A stretch of 5,695 nucleotides of DNA, taken from Accumulibacter sp. (GTDB taxonomy: Bacteria > Pseudomonadota > Gammaproteobacteria > Burkholderiales > Rhodocyclaceae). Positions 1 to 5,695 of the stretch are shown here, piece by piece. Below the pieces are notes generated by a model. It worked only from the letters and a program-made list of their open reading frames with translations, was not told where the DNA came from and did no database searches. A program made the translations under genes and the position numbers. The DNA lies in contig DPSD01000413.1 of assembly GCA_003538495.1 (NCBI GenBank), positions 1 through 5,695 of the forward strand, in the 5' to 3' direction. The stretch's first letter is position 1. Each line of letters opens with the position of its first letter.

Positions 1-1271
1 TCGGACTTGAAGACGCCGCCGTTGAACAGCACCGCCGTCGGATGCAGGAAGCTGGCGCCGTCCGGCAAGGCGCCACTGAAGCCTTCGAGGTCGGCGGTGG
101 CCGCCACCTGGCGGGCCAGGAAAGCAGCCAGGTGGCGGGTCACCGCGGCGTCCTGGGCGTAGGGCAGGCCGAGCTGCGTCAGGGCACCGCGGCCGCGGCC
201 CTGTGGACGGTCGGCGATCGCTGCCGGCGGGAAGAAACCGTCGAGCAGGGTGGTCGTGAGTTCCGCCCGCGTCAGCTCGCTGCGTACCGAGCCGCCGATC
301 AGCCTGGCGCCGCGGCTGGCGATCAGTAGCGGCACCTCGTTGACCGCCGGGTCGTTGAGCAGCGTTTCCTTGGCTGATCGGCACGAATGCGTCAGCGCCC
401 GCAATTGCCAGGGTTCGACCTTGATCCCCTGCGAACCGAGTTTGCTGGCGACGGAGAAGGCCAGCGCCAGGTCCATGTTGTCGCCACCGAGCAGGATATG
501 CTCGCCAACCGCGACCCGGTGCAGTTCGAGAACCCCGCCGCGTTCGAGGACAGCGATCAGCGAGAAGTCGCTGGTGCCGCCGCCGACGTCGACGACCAGA
601 ATGATCTCGCCCGGGTGTACCTGCTTGCGCCAGCCGCCGGCGCTCTTGTGGATCCAGCTGTAGAGCGCCGCCTGCGGTTCCTCGAGCAGGATCATCTGCT
701 CGCAGCCGGCGCTCTTGGCGGCCTCGGCGGTCAATTCGCGGGCCGCCGGGTCGAAGGACGCGGGAATGGTGACGACGACCTGCTGCTCGACGAAGGGCGC
801 CTCGGGATGGGCGTGGTCCCAGGCCGCGCGTAGATGCGCCAGATAGCGCCGCGAAGCTTCGAGCGGTGAGACGCGCGCCACTTCCGGCGGCGCGTCGTTG
901 GGAAGGATCGCCGCGCGCCGGTCGACACCGGCGTGGCAGAGCCAGCTCTTGGCGCTGGAAACCAGCCGGATCGGCGTTGCCGCGCCGCGGCTGCGCGCCA
1001 TTTCGCCGACCGCGTAATCCTGCTCGGCGGTCCACGGCAGACCCAGTTCGCCGGGCGCCAGCTCGCTGGGGTGCGGCAGATAGATGAACGACGGCAGCAG
1101 GCCTGGCGCCTCGACCGAAGCCGGCGCGGTCAGTTGCGGAATCGGCAACACGCCCAGCACCACCTGCTCGCCGTCGCTGCTGCCGATGTCGACCCAGGAC
1201 AGCGCGCAATGGGTGGTTCCGAGGTCGATGCCGATCGAGAATCTTGCTTCGTTCATTGAGGATTCGCTCAT
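1..1271 (-). CDS. Hsp70-family chaperone (non-DnaK), N-terminal 423 residues, runs off left edge
   Basis: The reading frame is open from ATG 1271 to the window edge and encodes an Hsp70 ATPase domain. Visible in order: phosphate-1 loop IGIDLGTTHCAL (residues 13-24); AKSWL (107-111), where K108 is in the position of the catalytic Lys of DnaK; VVVTIPASFDPAAREL (165-180); LLEEPQAALYSW (195-206); phosphate-2 loop VVDVGGGTSDFS (226-237); LLGGDNMDLAL (260-270); SAKETL (299-304); adenosine motif VLFNGGVFK (414-422). The visible part is thus nearly the complete nucleotide-binding domain; the substrate-binding part lies outside. The sequence differs from housekeeping DnaK and resembles the divergent cytosolic 'Hsp70 family protein' group found beside DUF2760 genes. 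Expected role (inference): ATP-driven binding of unknown clients. Start chosen at 1271 because GAGG at 1282-1279 lies 7 nt upstream and the ATGA overlaps the DUF2760 stop; ATG 1256 is a weaker alternative without a Shine-Dalgarno site. No break or missing catalytic residue is seen. Confidence 0.95.
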   Translation of the reverse strand, partial: MSESSMNEARFSIGIDLGTTHCALSWVDIGSSDGEQVVLGVLPIPQLTAPASVEAPGLLPSFIYLPHPSELAPGELGLPWTAEQDYAVGEMARSRGAATPIRLVSSAKSWLCHAGVDRRAAILPNDAPPEVARVSPLEASRRYLAHLRAAWDHAHPEAPFVEQQVVVTIPASFDPAARELTAEAAKSAGCEQMILLEEPQAALYSWIHKSAGGWRKQVHPGEIILVVDVGGGTSDFSLIAVLERGGVLELHRVAVGEHILLGGDNMDLALAFSVASKLGSQGIKVEPWQLRALTHSCRSAKETLLNDPAVNEVPLLIASRGARLIGGSVRSELTRAELTTTLLDGFFPPAAIADRPQGRGRGALTQLGLPYAQDAAVTRHLAAFLARQVAATADLEGFSGALPDGASFLHPTAVLFNGGVFKS

Positions 1272-1828
1272 AGTTCCACCTCGGCCGGCGCGACGATGCG
1301 CAGATCATGGCTGCCGGCAAGCTTCGGCAGGCGCGTCTCGACGACCCGCCAGCCGCGGTGCGTGATGCTGCCCCTGAAGGGCGGCTGACCGACGACGTTG
1401 CCGGTGATGCGAATCGCCGCGGCGTCGAAACCTTCCGCCAGGGTGAGCGTGCTGCCTTCGGTTTCCTCGCGGATCGGCGCGATGCTGAAGTTCTCGCTGA
1501 GCACCTTGCGACAGCCTTCGTGCACCAGACGGGCGGCAGCGCCGACGTCGGCATCCGGATAGGCCGCGACGTCTTCCTGGATGAAGTCGATGAAGCGCGC
1601 CTCCCTTTGCAGCAGGCCGAGCAGTTGCAGCGCGCCGTCGGGTGCCGCTTCCCGGAGCGGCGGTGCGCTGGGTTTGCTCGCCGGCTCGACTTCGGGGGCC
1701 GCGCCCGGCTGCGTTCCGCAGCGCAGAGCGCGCACGCGGCCGGCAAAGTCGGCGTTGCCAAGGATTCGGAGGAAGCTTCCGCAGGCTATGGCGATCCTGC
1801 TGAAGAACGATGGATGGTCTGGTTCCAT
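1268..1828 (-). CDS. DUF2760 domain protein, gene partner of the Hsp70
   Basis: This 186-residue protein matches my recollection of the DUF2760 family, whose biochemical function is unknown to me. Residues 8-32 (starting FFSRIAIACGSF) form a hydrophobic to amphipathic N-terminal helix interrupted by Arg. Residues about 38-64 are a Pro/Ala/Glu-rich, probably flexible linker. Residues 65-186 are the conserved core, with the recognisable stretches LLQREARFIDFIQED (72-86), VHEGCRK (102-108), ITGNVVGQPPF (141-151), HRGWRV (157-162) and the C-terminal APAEVEL. The start is ATG 1828: AAGGA at 1840-1836 is 7 nt upstream, and the frame extends further only to a TTG at 1888 with no support. It is the first gene of the unit; its TGA overlaps the Hsp70 ATG by 4 nt, implying translational coupling. 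By association it may be a co-factor, adaptor or client of that Hsp70 (inference only). No signal peptide or enzyme motif is seen. Confidence 0.9.
   Translation of the reverse strand: MEPDHPSFFSRIAIACGSFLRILGNADFAGRVRALRCGTQPGAAPEVEPASKPSAPPLREAAPDGALQLLGLLQREARFIDFIQEDVAAYPDADVGAAARLVHEGCRKVLSENFSIAPIREETEGSTLTLAEGFDAAAIRITGNVVGQPPFRGSITHRGWRVVETRLPKLAGSHDLRIVAPAEVEL
1276..1282 (-). promoter_or_regulatory. Ribosome binding site of the Hsp70 gene, inside the DUF2760 gene
   Basis: GAGGTGG on the minus strand lies within the last DUF2760 codons; its GAGG core is 7 nt before ATG 1271. It favours the coupled start at 1271 over ATG 1256, which follows a sequence with no purine-rich site. Confidence 0.65.
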
Positions 1829-1835
1829 GAAATGG

Positions 1836-1840
1836 TCCTT
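1836..1840 (-). promoter_or_regulatory. Ribosome binding site of the DUF2760 gene
   Basis: AAGGA on the minus strand, 7 nt before ATG 1828. It decides the start: the only in-frame upstream extension begins at a TTG (1888) without a comparable site. Confidence 0.75.
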
Positions 1841-2083
1841 GAAATGATTCTGGTGTTGGCCACCGAAGCGGCCGGATGACGTGCTCAAGGCCCGCTCGCG
1901 GCAGCGCCAGCGAAGGCTGCTGCGGCGGGCGGGGCCTTGTTCGAAGAGGGGGCGTTCCCGGACCAGTGACGGGAAGTCGTTCTGGCTTGCGCATGGTAGT
2001 CATGGCCGCAGCGATATGCAACGGCGGCCGGGAGCCGCGATCAGACCGGCAGCGGCGCACCGCGGACCCGCCAGCTTCGCTTG

Positions 2084-2094
2084 TTGCAGTGCAA
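2084..2094. promoter_or_regulatory. Small palindrome TTGCA-G-TGCAA, possible operator
   Basis: Perfect 5-bp half-sites around one base, directly abutting the possible -10 element on the minus strand, where a bound repressor would block initiation. The core TGC-N3-GCA resembles the TGC-rich sites I remember for PhaR, the polyhydroxyalkanoate regulator of beta- and alphaproteobacteria. Half-sites this short arise often by chance, so the assignment rests only on position and resemblance. Confidence 0.25.
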
Positions 2095-2103
2095 TATATA
2101 GCA
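2095..2103 (-). promoter_or_regulatory. Possible extended -10 promoter element for the DUF2760-Hsp70 unit
   Basis: Read on the minus strand, TGCTATATA (2103-2095) is a TGn-type extended -10, in the only AT-rich patch of the gap. A shifted hexamer TATATT (2098-2093) fits the sigma-70 -10 consensus at five of six positions but then lacks the TGn. No good -35 hexamer is found at 16-18 nt spacing with either register. It points towards the DUF2760 start 267 nt away. I found no convincing heat-shock (sigma-32) promoter in the gap. Confidence 0.3.
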
Positions 2104-2187
2104 TTTCGCAAAATTCGGGTAGCGGCGGTGCCCCCGCCGGCCGGCGATGCAGCGTTGGCCTTGTCCATCGAGCCGCGAAGGAGCAGC

Positions 2188-2202
2188 GCTGGCCTGGCCA
2201 GC
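2188..2202. repeat. Perfect 15-bp palindrome (7 + 1 + 7)
   Basis: GCTGGCC, a single T, then GGCCAGC. As RNA it could fold only as a short stem (5 bp, 5-nt loop); as DNA it has the shape of a dimer binding site. It lies 85 bp upstream of the possible promoter on the minus strand. GC-rich sequence makes chance occurrence fairly likely. Confidence 0.4.
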
Positions 2203-2317
2203 AGCGGCGTCAAGCGCGGCACGCTGGTGGATAAGCGGCCGCAAAAGCAAGCGTAGCCGCCGAGGATTTCACGGTGCGGCGCCGACCAGGGCGCGGCACG
2301 CGGGCCAGCCAGGGTGT

Positions 2318-2337
2318 CGACGAAACGTTGTTCGTCG
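2318..2337 (-). terminator. Stem-loop directly after the lolA stop, possible transcript 3' end
   Basis: CGACGAA (2318-2324) pairs perfectly with TTCGTCG (2331-2337) around a 6-nt loop, starting 1 nt beyond the lolA TAA. There is no U-tract after the stem on the minus strand, so it is not a classical intrinsic terminator. It could instead stabilise the mRNA end or be incidental. Confidence 0.3.
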
Positions 2338-2338
2338 C

Positions 2339-2965
2339 TTACTCGCCGAGCACGTCGGTATGCGCTGGCGGCGTGAAGCGGAACAACGAAGCGGCGACTT
2401 GCGGATTGCGTTCGAGGTGGGCGAAAACCAGCGAGCTGGTCTGGCCGAGGCTGTCGAGCAGTTCCATCGCCCGCAGGTCGTTGCCCGAAAAGCCGAGGAG
2501 AACCTTCGCGAAGCCACTGTCGGGTGTCCTGGGGATGGCCTCCACCCATTCCAGGCCGTCGCGTTCGCCCGCTTCGCGCAGGGTGAAATCCTTGTCGATC
2601 CGGCTGTCACCGGCGAGCAGCGCGGCCGGCGTGCCGCCCAGCGCGGCGCCCGCCTTGCGGACGGTGACCTGGCGGAGGTCCGGGTCGTGGATCCAGATCT
2701 TTTCGCCGTCGCCGACCAGCAGCTGAGCGTACGGCTTGTCGATCTGCCAGCGGAACTTGCCGGGGCGCGAGATGATCATCACGCCGCTCGACATCTGCGG
2801 CTTGCGTCCGTTCCTGGCGACGACAGTCTGCGTGAAGTCGGCGCGGACGGTCCGGGTGGTGTCGAGGAACTGGTGCAACTTGTCGATCGCCTGGGCGTGC
2901 GCGATCCCGGCACTCAGCAGGCAAGCTGCGGCGAAGCGCTGCAGGAGCGGCACCGGCCGCATCAT
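2339..2965 (-). CDS. lolA: Outer-membrane lipoprotein carrier protein LolA
   Basis: LolA is the periplasmic chaperone that takes lipoproteins from the LolCDE transporter in the inner membrane and hands them to LolB at the outer membrane. The 208-residue product begins with a Sec signal peptide (hydrophobic [18 protein letters not shown], cleavage likely after A24). The mature part carries the LolA fold landmarks: VRADFTQTV (39-47), the [13 protein letters not shown] segment (67-79), [15 protein letters not shown] (83-97), and the C-terminal F-RF-P tail. The mature length of about 184 residues matches the family. The start lies in GAATGATG: ATG 2965 overlaps the ftsK stop by 4 nt and has AAGGA (2976-2972) 6 nt upstream; the adjacent ATG 2962 is 9 nt away and would drop one Met. 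Translation is probably coupled to ftsK, as is common for this pair. No anomaly is seen. Confidence 0.95.
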   Translation of the reverse strand: MMRPVPLLQRFAAACLLSAGIAHAQAIDKLHQFLDTTRTVRADFTQTVVARNGRKPQMSSGVMIISRPGKFRWQIDKPYAQLLVGDGEKIWIHDPDLRQVTVRKAGAALGGTPAALLAGDSRIDKDFTLREAGERDGLEWVEAIPRTPDSGFAKVLLGFSGNDLRAMELLDSLGQTSSLVFAHLERNPQVAASLFRFTPPAHTDVLGE

Positions 2966-5313
2966 TCGTCTTCCTTGCGGGCCAGGACTTCGCGACCACC
3001 ACGGGCGTCCATGGCCGAAACGAGGCCGGCCTTTTCCATCGCTTCGATCAGCCGTGCCGAGCGGTTGTAGCCGATGCGCAGGTGGCGTTGGACCAGCGAA
3101 ATCGATGCGCGGCGATTCTTCAGGACCACTTCGACGGCCTGATCGTAGACCGGATCGGCCTCGCCATCGGGATCGAGTCCGCCGTTCTCGCCACGGCCGC
3201 CGCCTTCGGCGTCATCGATGCCGCCAGCGCTGCCGGTGAGCACGCCCTCGAGGTACTCCGGCTTGCCCGCCTTCTTCAGATGGTCGACCACCCGGTGCAC
3301 CTCCTCGTCGGCGACGAAGGCGCCGTGTACGCGCGTCGGATAACCGGTTCCCGGCGACAGGTAGAGCATGTCGCCCTGACCGAGCAGCGCTTCGGCGCCC
3401 ATTTGATCGAGAATGGTTCGCGAATCGATCTTCGACGACACCTGGAACGAGATGCGGGTCGGGATGTTGGCCTTGATCAGACCGGTGATGACGTCGACCG
3501 ACGGCCGCTGTGTGGCCAGGATCAGGTGAATTCCAGAGGCGCGCGCCTTCTGTGCCAGGCGGGCGATCAGTTGCTCGACGGTCTTGCCGGCCACCATCAT
3601 CAGGTCGGCGAGTTCGTCGATGACCACCACGATGTACGGCAGGAGCGCCAGCGGCTCCGGGGTGTCGGGGGTCAGCGAAACCGGGTTGGGAATCTTGTCA
3701 CCGTTCTTCTCGGCATCGCGGATGCGATGATTCAGACCGGTCAGGTTGCGCACGCCGATCGCCGACATCAGCTTGTAGCGCTTGTCCATCTCGCCGACGC
3801 ACCAGTTGAGGGCGTTGGCGGCCTGCTTCATGTCGACCACCACCGGCGCCAGCAGGTGCGGGATGCCCTCGTAAATCGACAGTTCAAGCATCTTCGGGTC
3901 GACCAGAATCAGCCGCACCTGATCGGGCCCGGCCTTGTAGAGCAGCGACAGGATCATCGCGTTGATGCCCACCGACTTGCCCGAGCCGGTGGTGCCGGCC
4001 ACCAGCAGGTGTGGCATCTTGGCCAGGTCGACGACCAGCGGCTGGCCGCCGATATCCTTGCCGAGCGTCATCGTCAGCGGCGAGTTCAGGTCGTGATATT
4101 CCTTGCTGGCGATGATCTCCAGCAGCCGCACCATCTGCCGTTTCGGATTCGGCAATTCGAGGGCCATCGCCGACTTGCCGGGAATCGTTTCTACGACCCG
4201 CACCGAGATCAGTGACAGCGAGCGCGCCAGGTCCTTCGCCAGGTTGAGGATCTGCGCTCCCTTGACGCCGACTGCCGGCTCGAACTCATAGCGGGTGATC
4301 ACCGGCCCCGGGTAGGCCGCGGTGACGGTTACCTGCACCCCGAAGTCGGCCAGTTTGCGCTCGATCAGACGAGAGTTGTACTCCAGGGTTTCCGGGCTGA
4401 CGCGCTCACTCTGCAAGGGCGCCGGTTCCAGTAGATGCAGTGGCGGCAGGATGCCGCCGCTGATCGCCTCGGGAAACAGCGGCACCTGCCGCTCACGGTC
4501 GATGCGCTTCTCGACTTTTGGCGGCAGTGGCGGCGCGCTGACTACCGGTTCGCGCCTTTCGATCAGGATCGGCTCGTGCGTTTCGCCGCGCTTCTTCTCG
4601 ACCTCCACCACGGCCTCGCGCTCACGGGCCACCTCGCGGCCGATGCGGCGGTCCTGCCAGCGCTCGAAGACGCCGTGGACAGCCAGGATCGCGCTTTCGA
4701 ACAGTCCACCGACACCTTCGGCGGCCGAGATCCAGGAAACCCCCGCGAAAATGCTCCAACCTAGCGCCAGCAAGGCAAACAGCGCCAGTGTCGCGCCGGT
4801 ATAACCGAGATTGCGCACCGTGAACGCAGCGAGTTCGATGCCGATCATGCCACCGGGACCGATAGGCGTCGCTGCCTTGAGCGTGTAGAAGCGCAAGGTT
4901 TCGAGGCCGCTGCTGGCGACGATCAGTACCATGAAGCCAGCCAGGGCGATGTATCGAGGGCGCCGGTCGGCGGGCCGCGGGCCGTCGAGGCGACGGTAAC
5001 CCCACCACACGAAGGCCAGCAGCAGAACGACCCACCACCAGGCGGAAAGGCCGAAGATGTACAGCAGCAGGTCGGCCAGCCAGGCGCCGCTGCGACCGGT
5101 CGGGTTATGCAGGCTGGTGGTGTAGACCGCGTGCGACCAGCCCGGGTCGTCGCGACTGTAACCCCACAGGGCGAGCGCGAGAAAGCTGGCGACAACGATC
5201 AGAATCAGCCAGCGCGATTCCTCCAGGAGCACCGCGATCTTTTCGGGCAGCGGACTTGTTGGCGCTCGTGACGGGTACGAAAAGCGGCCGGCAATCTTGT
5301 TCAGCAAAGCCAT
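2962..5313 (-). CDS. ftsK: DNA translocase FtsK
   Basis: FtsK is a septum-bound DNA pump that clears and aligns the terminus region of the chromosome before cell division and activates XerCD recombination at dif. From ATG 5313 the protein has 783 residues. Four membrane helices are seen near 35-51, 79-107, 121-139 and 172-194. A short linker of about 100 residues, charged then proline-rich, follows; it is far shorter than in E. coli. The alpha subdomain covers about 305-410. The motor has Walker A GTTGSGKS (440-447), VDPKMLEL (471-478), Walker [10 protein letters not shown] (562-570) and [13 protein letters not shown] (599-611). An acidic Gly-rich spacer (694-721) leads to the winged-helix gamma domain (about 719-779), which reads polar DNA motifs and contacts XerD. 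The frame is open up to 5412, but earlier starts lie inside the upstream gene, and MALLNK is a natural N-terminus. No Shine-Dalgarno site precedes 5313, which suggests coupling to the gene ending 22 nt upstream. Confidence 0.97.
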   Translation of the reverse strand: MALLNKIAGRFSYPSRAPTSPLPEKIAVLLEESRWLILIVVASFLALALWGYSRDDPGWSHAVYTTSLHNPTGRSGAWLADLLLYIFGLSAWWWVVLLLAFVWWGYRRLDGPRPADRRPRYIALAGFMVLIVASSGLETLRFYTLKAATPIGPGGMIGIELAAFTVRNLGYTGATLALFALLALGWSIFAGVSWISAAEGVGGLFESAILAVHGVFERWQDRRIGREVAREREAVVEVEKKRGETHEPILIERREPVVSAPPLPPKVEKRIDRERQVPLFPEAISGGILPPLHLLEPAPLQSERVSPETLEYNSRLIERKLADFGVQVTVTAAYPGPVITRYEFEPAVGVKGAQILNLAKDLARSLSLISVRVVETIPGKSAMALELPNPKRQMVRLLEIIASKEYHDLNSPLTMTLGKDIGGQPLVVDLAKMPHLLVAGTTGSGKSVGINAMILSLLYKAGPDQVRLILVDPKMLELSIYEGIPHLLAPVVVDMKQAANALNWCVGEMDKRYKLMSAIGVRNLTGLNHRIRDAEKNGDKIPNPVSLTPDTPEPLALLPYIVVVIDELADLMMVAGKTVEQLIARLAQKARASGIHLILATQRPSVDVITGLIKANIPTRISFQVSSKIDSRTILDQMGAEALLGQGDMLYLSPGTGYPTRVHGAFVADEEVHRVVDHLKKAGKPEYLEGVLTGSAGGIDDAEGGGRGENGGLDPDGEADPVYDQAVEVVLKNRRASISLVQRHLRIGYNRSARLIEAMEKAGLVSAMDARGGREVLARKEDE
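2972..2976 (-). promoter_or_regulatory. Ribosome binding site of lolA, inside the end of ftsK
   Basis: AAGGA on the minus strand, within the final ftsK codons, 6 nt before the first and 9 nt before the second of two consecutive ATG codons. Both starts are plausible and differ by one residue in the signal peptide. Confidence 0.7.
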
Positions 5314-5335
5314 CAGCGGGGTCGCAATCGGTGAG

Positions 5336-5695
5336 CTATGGTTTGGCCGCGGCCGCGGCCGCTGCCGGGGAAGGCACGCGCTTCTCGAGGATGACAATCC
5401 GGCCCTCTTCAACGCGGAAGTATCCCTGATTTTCCAGATCCTTCATCACGCGGCTGACCATCTCGCGCGAGGCACCGATCATCTTGGCGATATCCTGCTT
5501 GGTGAGGCGCCGTCGGATGACGCGCTCGCCGCGTTCGTCTTCGGAGAAATCGATCAGCAGCTTGGCGACGCGGCCATAGACGTCCATCAGCGCCAGACTC
5601 TCGATGTTGCGGTCCGCTTCGCGCAAACGCTGGACCAGACTCTTCATGATGTTCAGGCAGAGATCGAAGTTCTCTGCCAGGCAGCGCTTGAAGTC
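5336..5695 (-). CDS. Crp/Fnr-family transcription regulator, C-terminal 119 residues, 5' end outside window
   Basis: The frame is open to the right edge, so the N-terminal sensor domain (cNMP-binding fold) is missing from view. What remains is the end of the dimerisation helix ([19 protein letters not shown], about residues 14-32 of the visible part) and the DNA-binding winged helix: [19 protein letters not shown], with recognition helix [12 protein letters not shown], then the wing [12 protein letters not shown]. An ATG at 5647 is internal, not the start. The recognition helix contains R-E-x-x-S-R, combining the Arg-Glu...Arg contacts of CRP with the E-x-x-S-R of FNR, so the operator cannot be assigned from here. 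The effector (cAMP, Fe-S cluster, haem) cannot be judged without the missing half. The C-terminus ends in seven alanines before KP. It lies 22 nt upstream of ftsK in the same direction. Confidence 0.93.
   Translation of the reverse strand, partial: DFKRCLAENFDLCLNIMKSLVQRLREADRNIESLALMDVYGRVAKLLIDFSEDERGERVIRRRLTKQDIAKMIGASREMVSRVMKDLENQGYFRVEEGRIVILEKRVPSPAAAAAAAKP
5345..5362. repeat. Three tandem copies of the hexamer GGCCGC
   Basis: Exact 6-bp unit repeated three times; on the coding minus strand it reads GCGGCC three times and encodes six of the seven alanines at the C-terminus of the Crp/Fnr-type regulator. Gain or loss of a unit would change the tail by two alanines without shifting frame. 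Confidence 0.85.

Larger units (their letters stand above)
1829..2338. other. About 510 bp without a convincing gene between lolA and the DUF2760 gene
   Basis: Open frames exist on both strands here, but they have arginine- and proline-rich low-quality translations, lack ribosome binding sites, or run into the neighbouring genes out of frame. Contents I can point to: an inverted repeat immediately after the lolA stop (2318-2337), a perfect palindrome (2188-2202), a GC-rich 6-bp stem (2123-2128 with 2134-2139), and the only AT-rich patch (about 2084-2120) with a possible minus-strand promoter and a small palindrome. If that promoter is used, the DUF2760 mRNA has a leader of roughly 260 nt. I see no tRNA, transposase remnant or attachment site. 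Confidence 0.7.

Noticed and set aside
1307..1879. Plus-strand frame of 190 residues opposite the DUF2760 gene
   Set aside because: Antisense shadow; the minus-strand product has the family motifs, a ribosome site and a coupled downstream gene.
1829..1900. A sigma-32 heat-shock promoter for the Hsp70 unit starting at CTTGAG near 1889
   Set aside because: No CCCCAT-like -10 follows at usable spacing.
2110..2139. GC-rich stem (2134-2139 with 2123-2128) followed on the minus strand by a TTTT at 2113-2110, as an intrinsic terminator
   Set aside because: The stem is only 6 bp and the T run is short and begins about 9 nt after the stem.
2041..2250. A 69-residue minus-strand frame inside the gap
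   Set aside because: No ribosome site, no similarity I recognise, and it spans the AT-rich putative promoter patch.
1876..2256. Plus-strand frames in the gap (up to 126 residues)
   Set aside because: Composition is typical of spurious GC-rich frames, and no start signal or conserved motif is visible.
1305..2549. A 414-residue minus-strand open frame spanning the gap and overlapping lolA and the DUF2760 gene
   Set aside because: It is out of frame with both real genes, very Arg/Pro-rich, and open only because GC-rich sequence has few stops.
2894..2965. LolA as a lipoprotein because of a Cys at residue 15
   Set aside because: The surrounding AAAC lacks a lipobox leucine at -3 and the hydrophobic core continues past the Cys to a normal A-H-A cleavage site.
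3082..4215. A 377-residue plus-strand open frame opposite ftsK
   Set aside because: It is the antisense shadow of a well-supported FtsK motor domain in GC-rich codons; its translation is rich in His, Arg, Gln and Asp, with no recognisable domain or ribosome site.
5313..5412. A longer FtsK N-terminus from an ATG at 5412
   Set aside because: The extra 33 residues overlap the regulator's coding sequence out of frame, are Arg/Pro/Ser-rich and precede a natural MALLNK start.
5336..5647. A complete 103-residue DNA-binding protein starting at ATG 5647
   Set aside because: The frame continues without a stop to the window edge and the upstream residues fit the Crp/Fnr dimerisation helix, so this ATG is internal.

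Overview
The window reads as a compact, high-GC proteobacterial chromosome segment with every supported gene on the minus strand, so transcription runs from position 5695 towards position 1. Codon use is GC-rich throughout. The genes and their order (Crp/Fnr-type regulator, FtsK, LolA, then DUF2760 plus an unusual Hsp70) suggest a betaproteobacterium, most likely Rhodocyclales (Dechloromonas / Azoarcus / 'Candidatus Accumulibacter' type). That assignment is from memory of family sequences and gene order, not from a search. Nothing looks like a phage, IS element, CRISPR array or RNA gene.

Region A (5695 to 2339) is a tight three-gene block. The C-terminal half of a Crp/Fnr-family regulator enters from the right edge. 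After 22 nt comes ftsK, a 783-residue DNA translocase with four membrane helices, a RecA-like motor and a C-terminal winged helix. The ftsK stop codon overlaps the start of lolA, the periplasmic lipoprotein carrier. The spacing suggests one transcript whose promoter lies outside the window or within the upstream gene.

Region B (2338 to 1829) is about 510 bp without a convincing gene. It contains an inverted repeat right after the lolA stop, a perfect 15-bp palindrome, and one AT-rich patch holding a possible extended -10 element next to a small TTGCA-C-TGCAA palindrome. It probably ends the lolA transcript and carries the promoter of the next unit.

Region C (1828 to 1 and beyond the left edge) is a translationally coupled pair: a DUF2760 protein (186 aa) whose stop overlaps by 4 nt the start of a non-DnaK Hsp70. 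Only the first 423 residues of the Hsp70, almost exactly its ATPase domain, are visible. The Hsp70 is open at the left edge. This pair is the least understood part of the window: a small conserved protein of unknown function tied to a dedicated Hsp70 suggests a specialised chaperone system with unknown clients.
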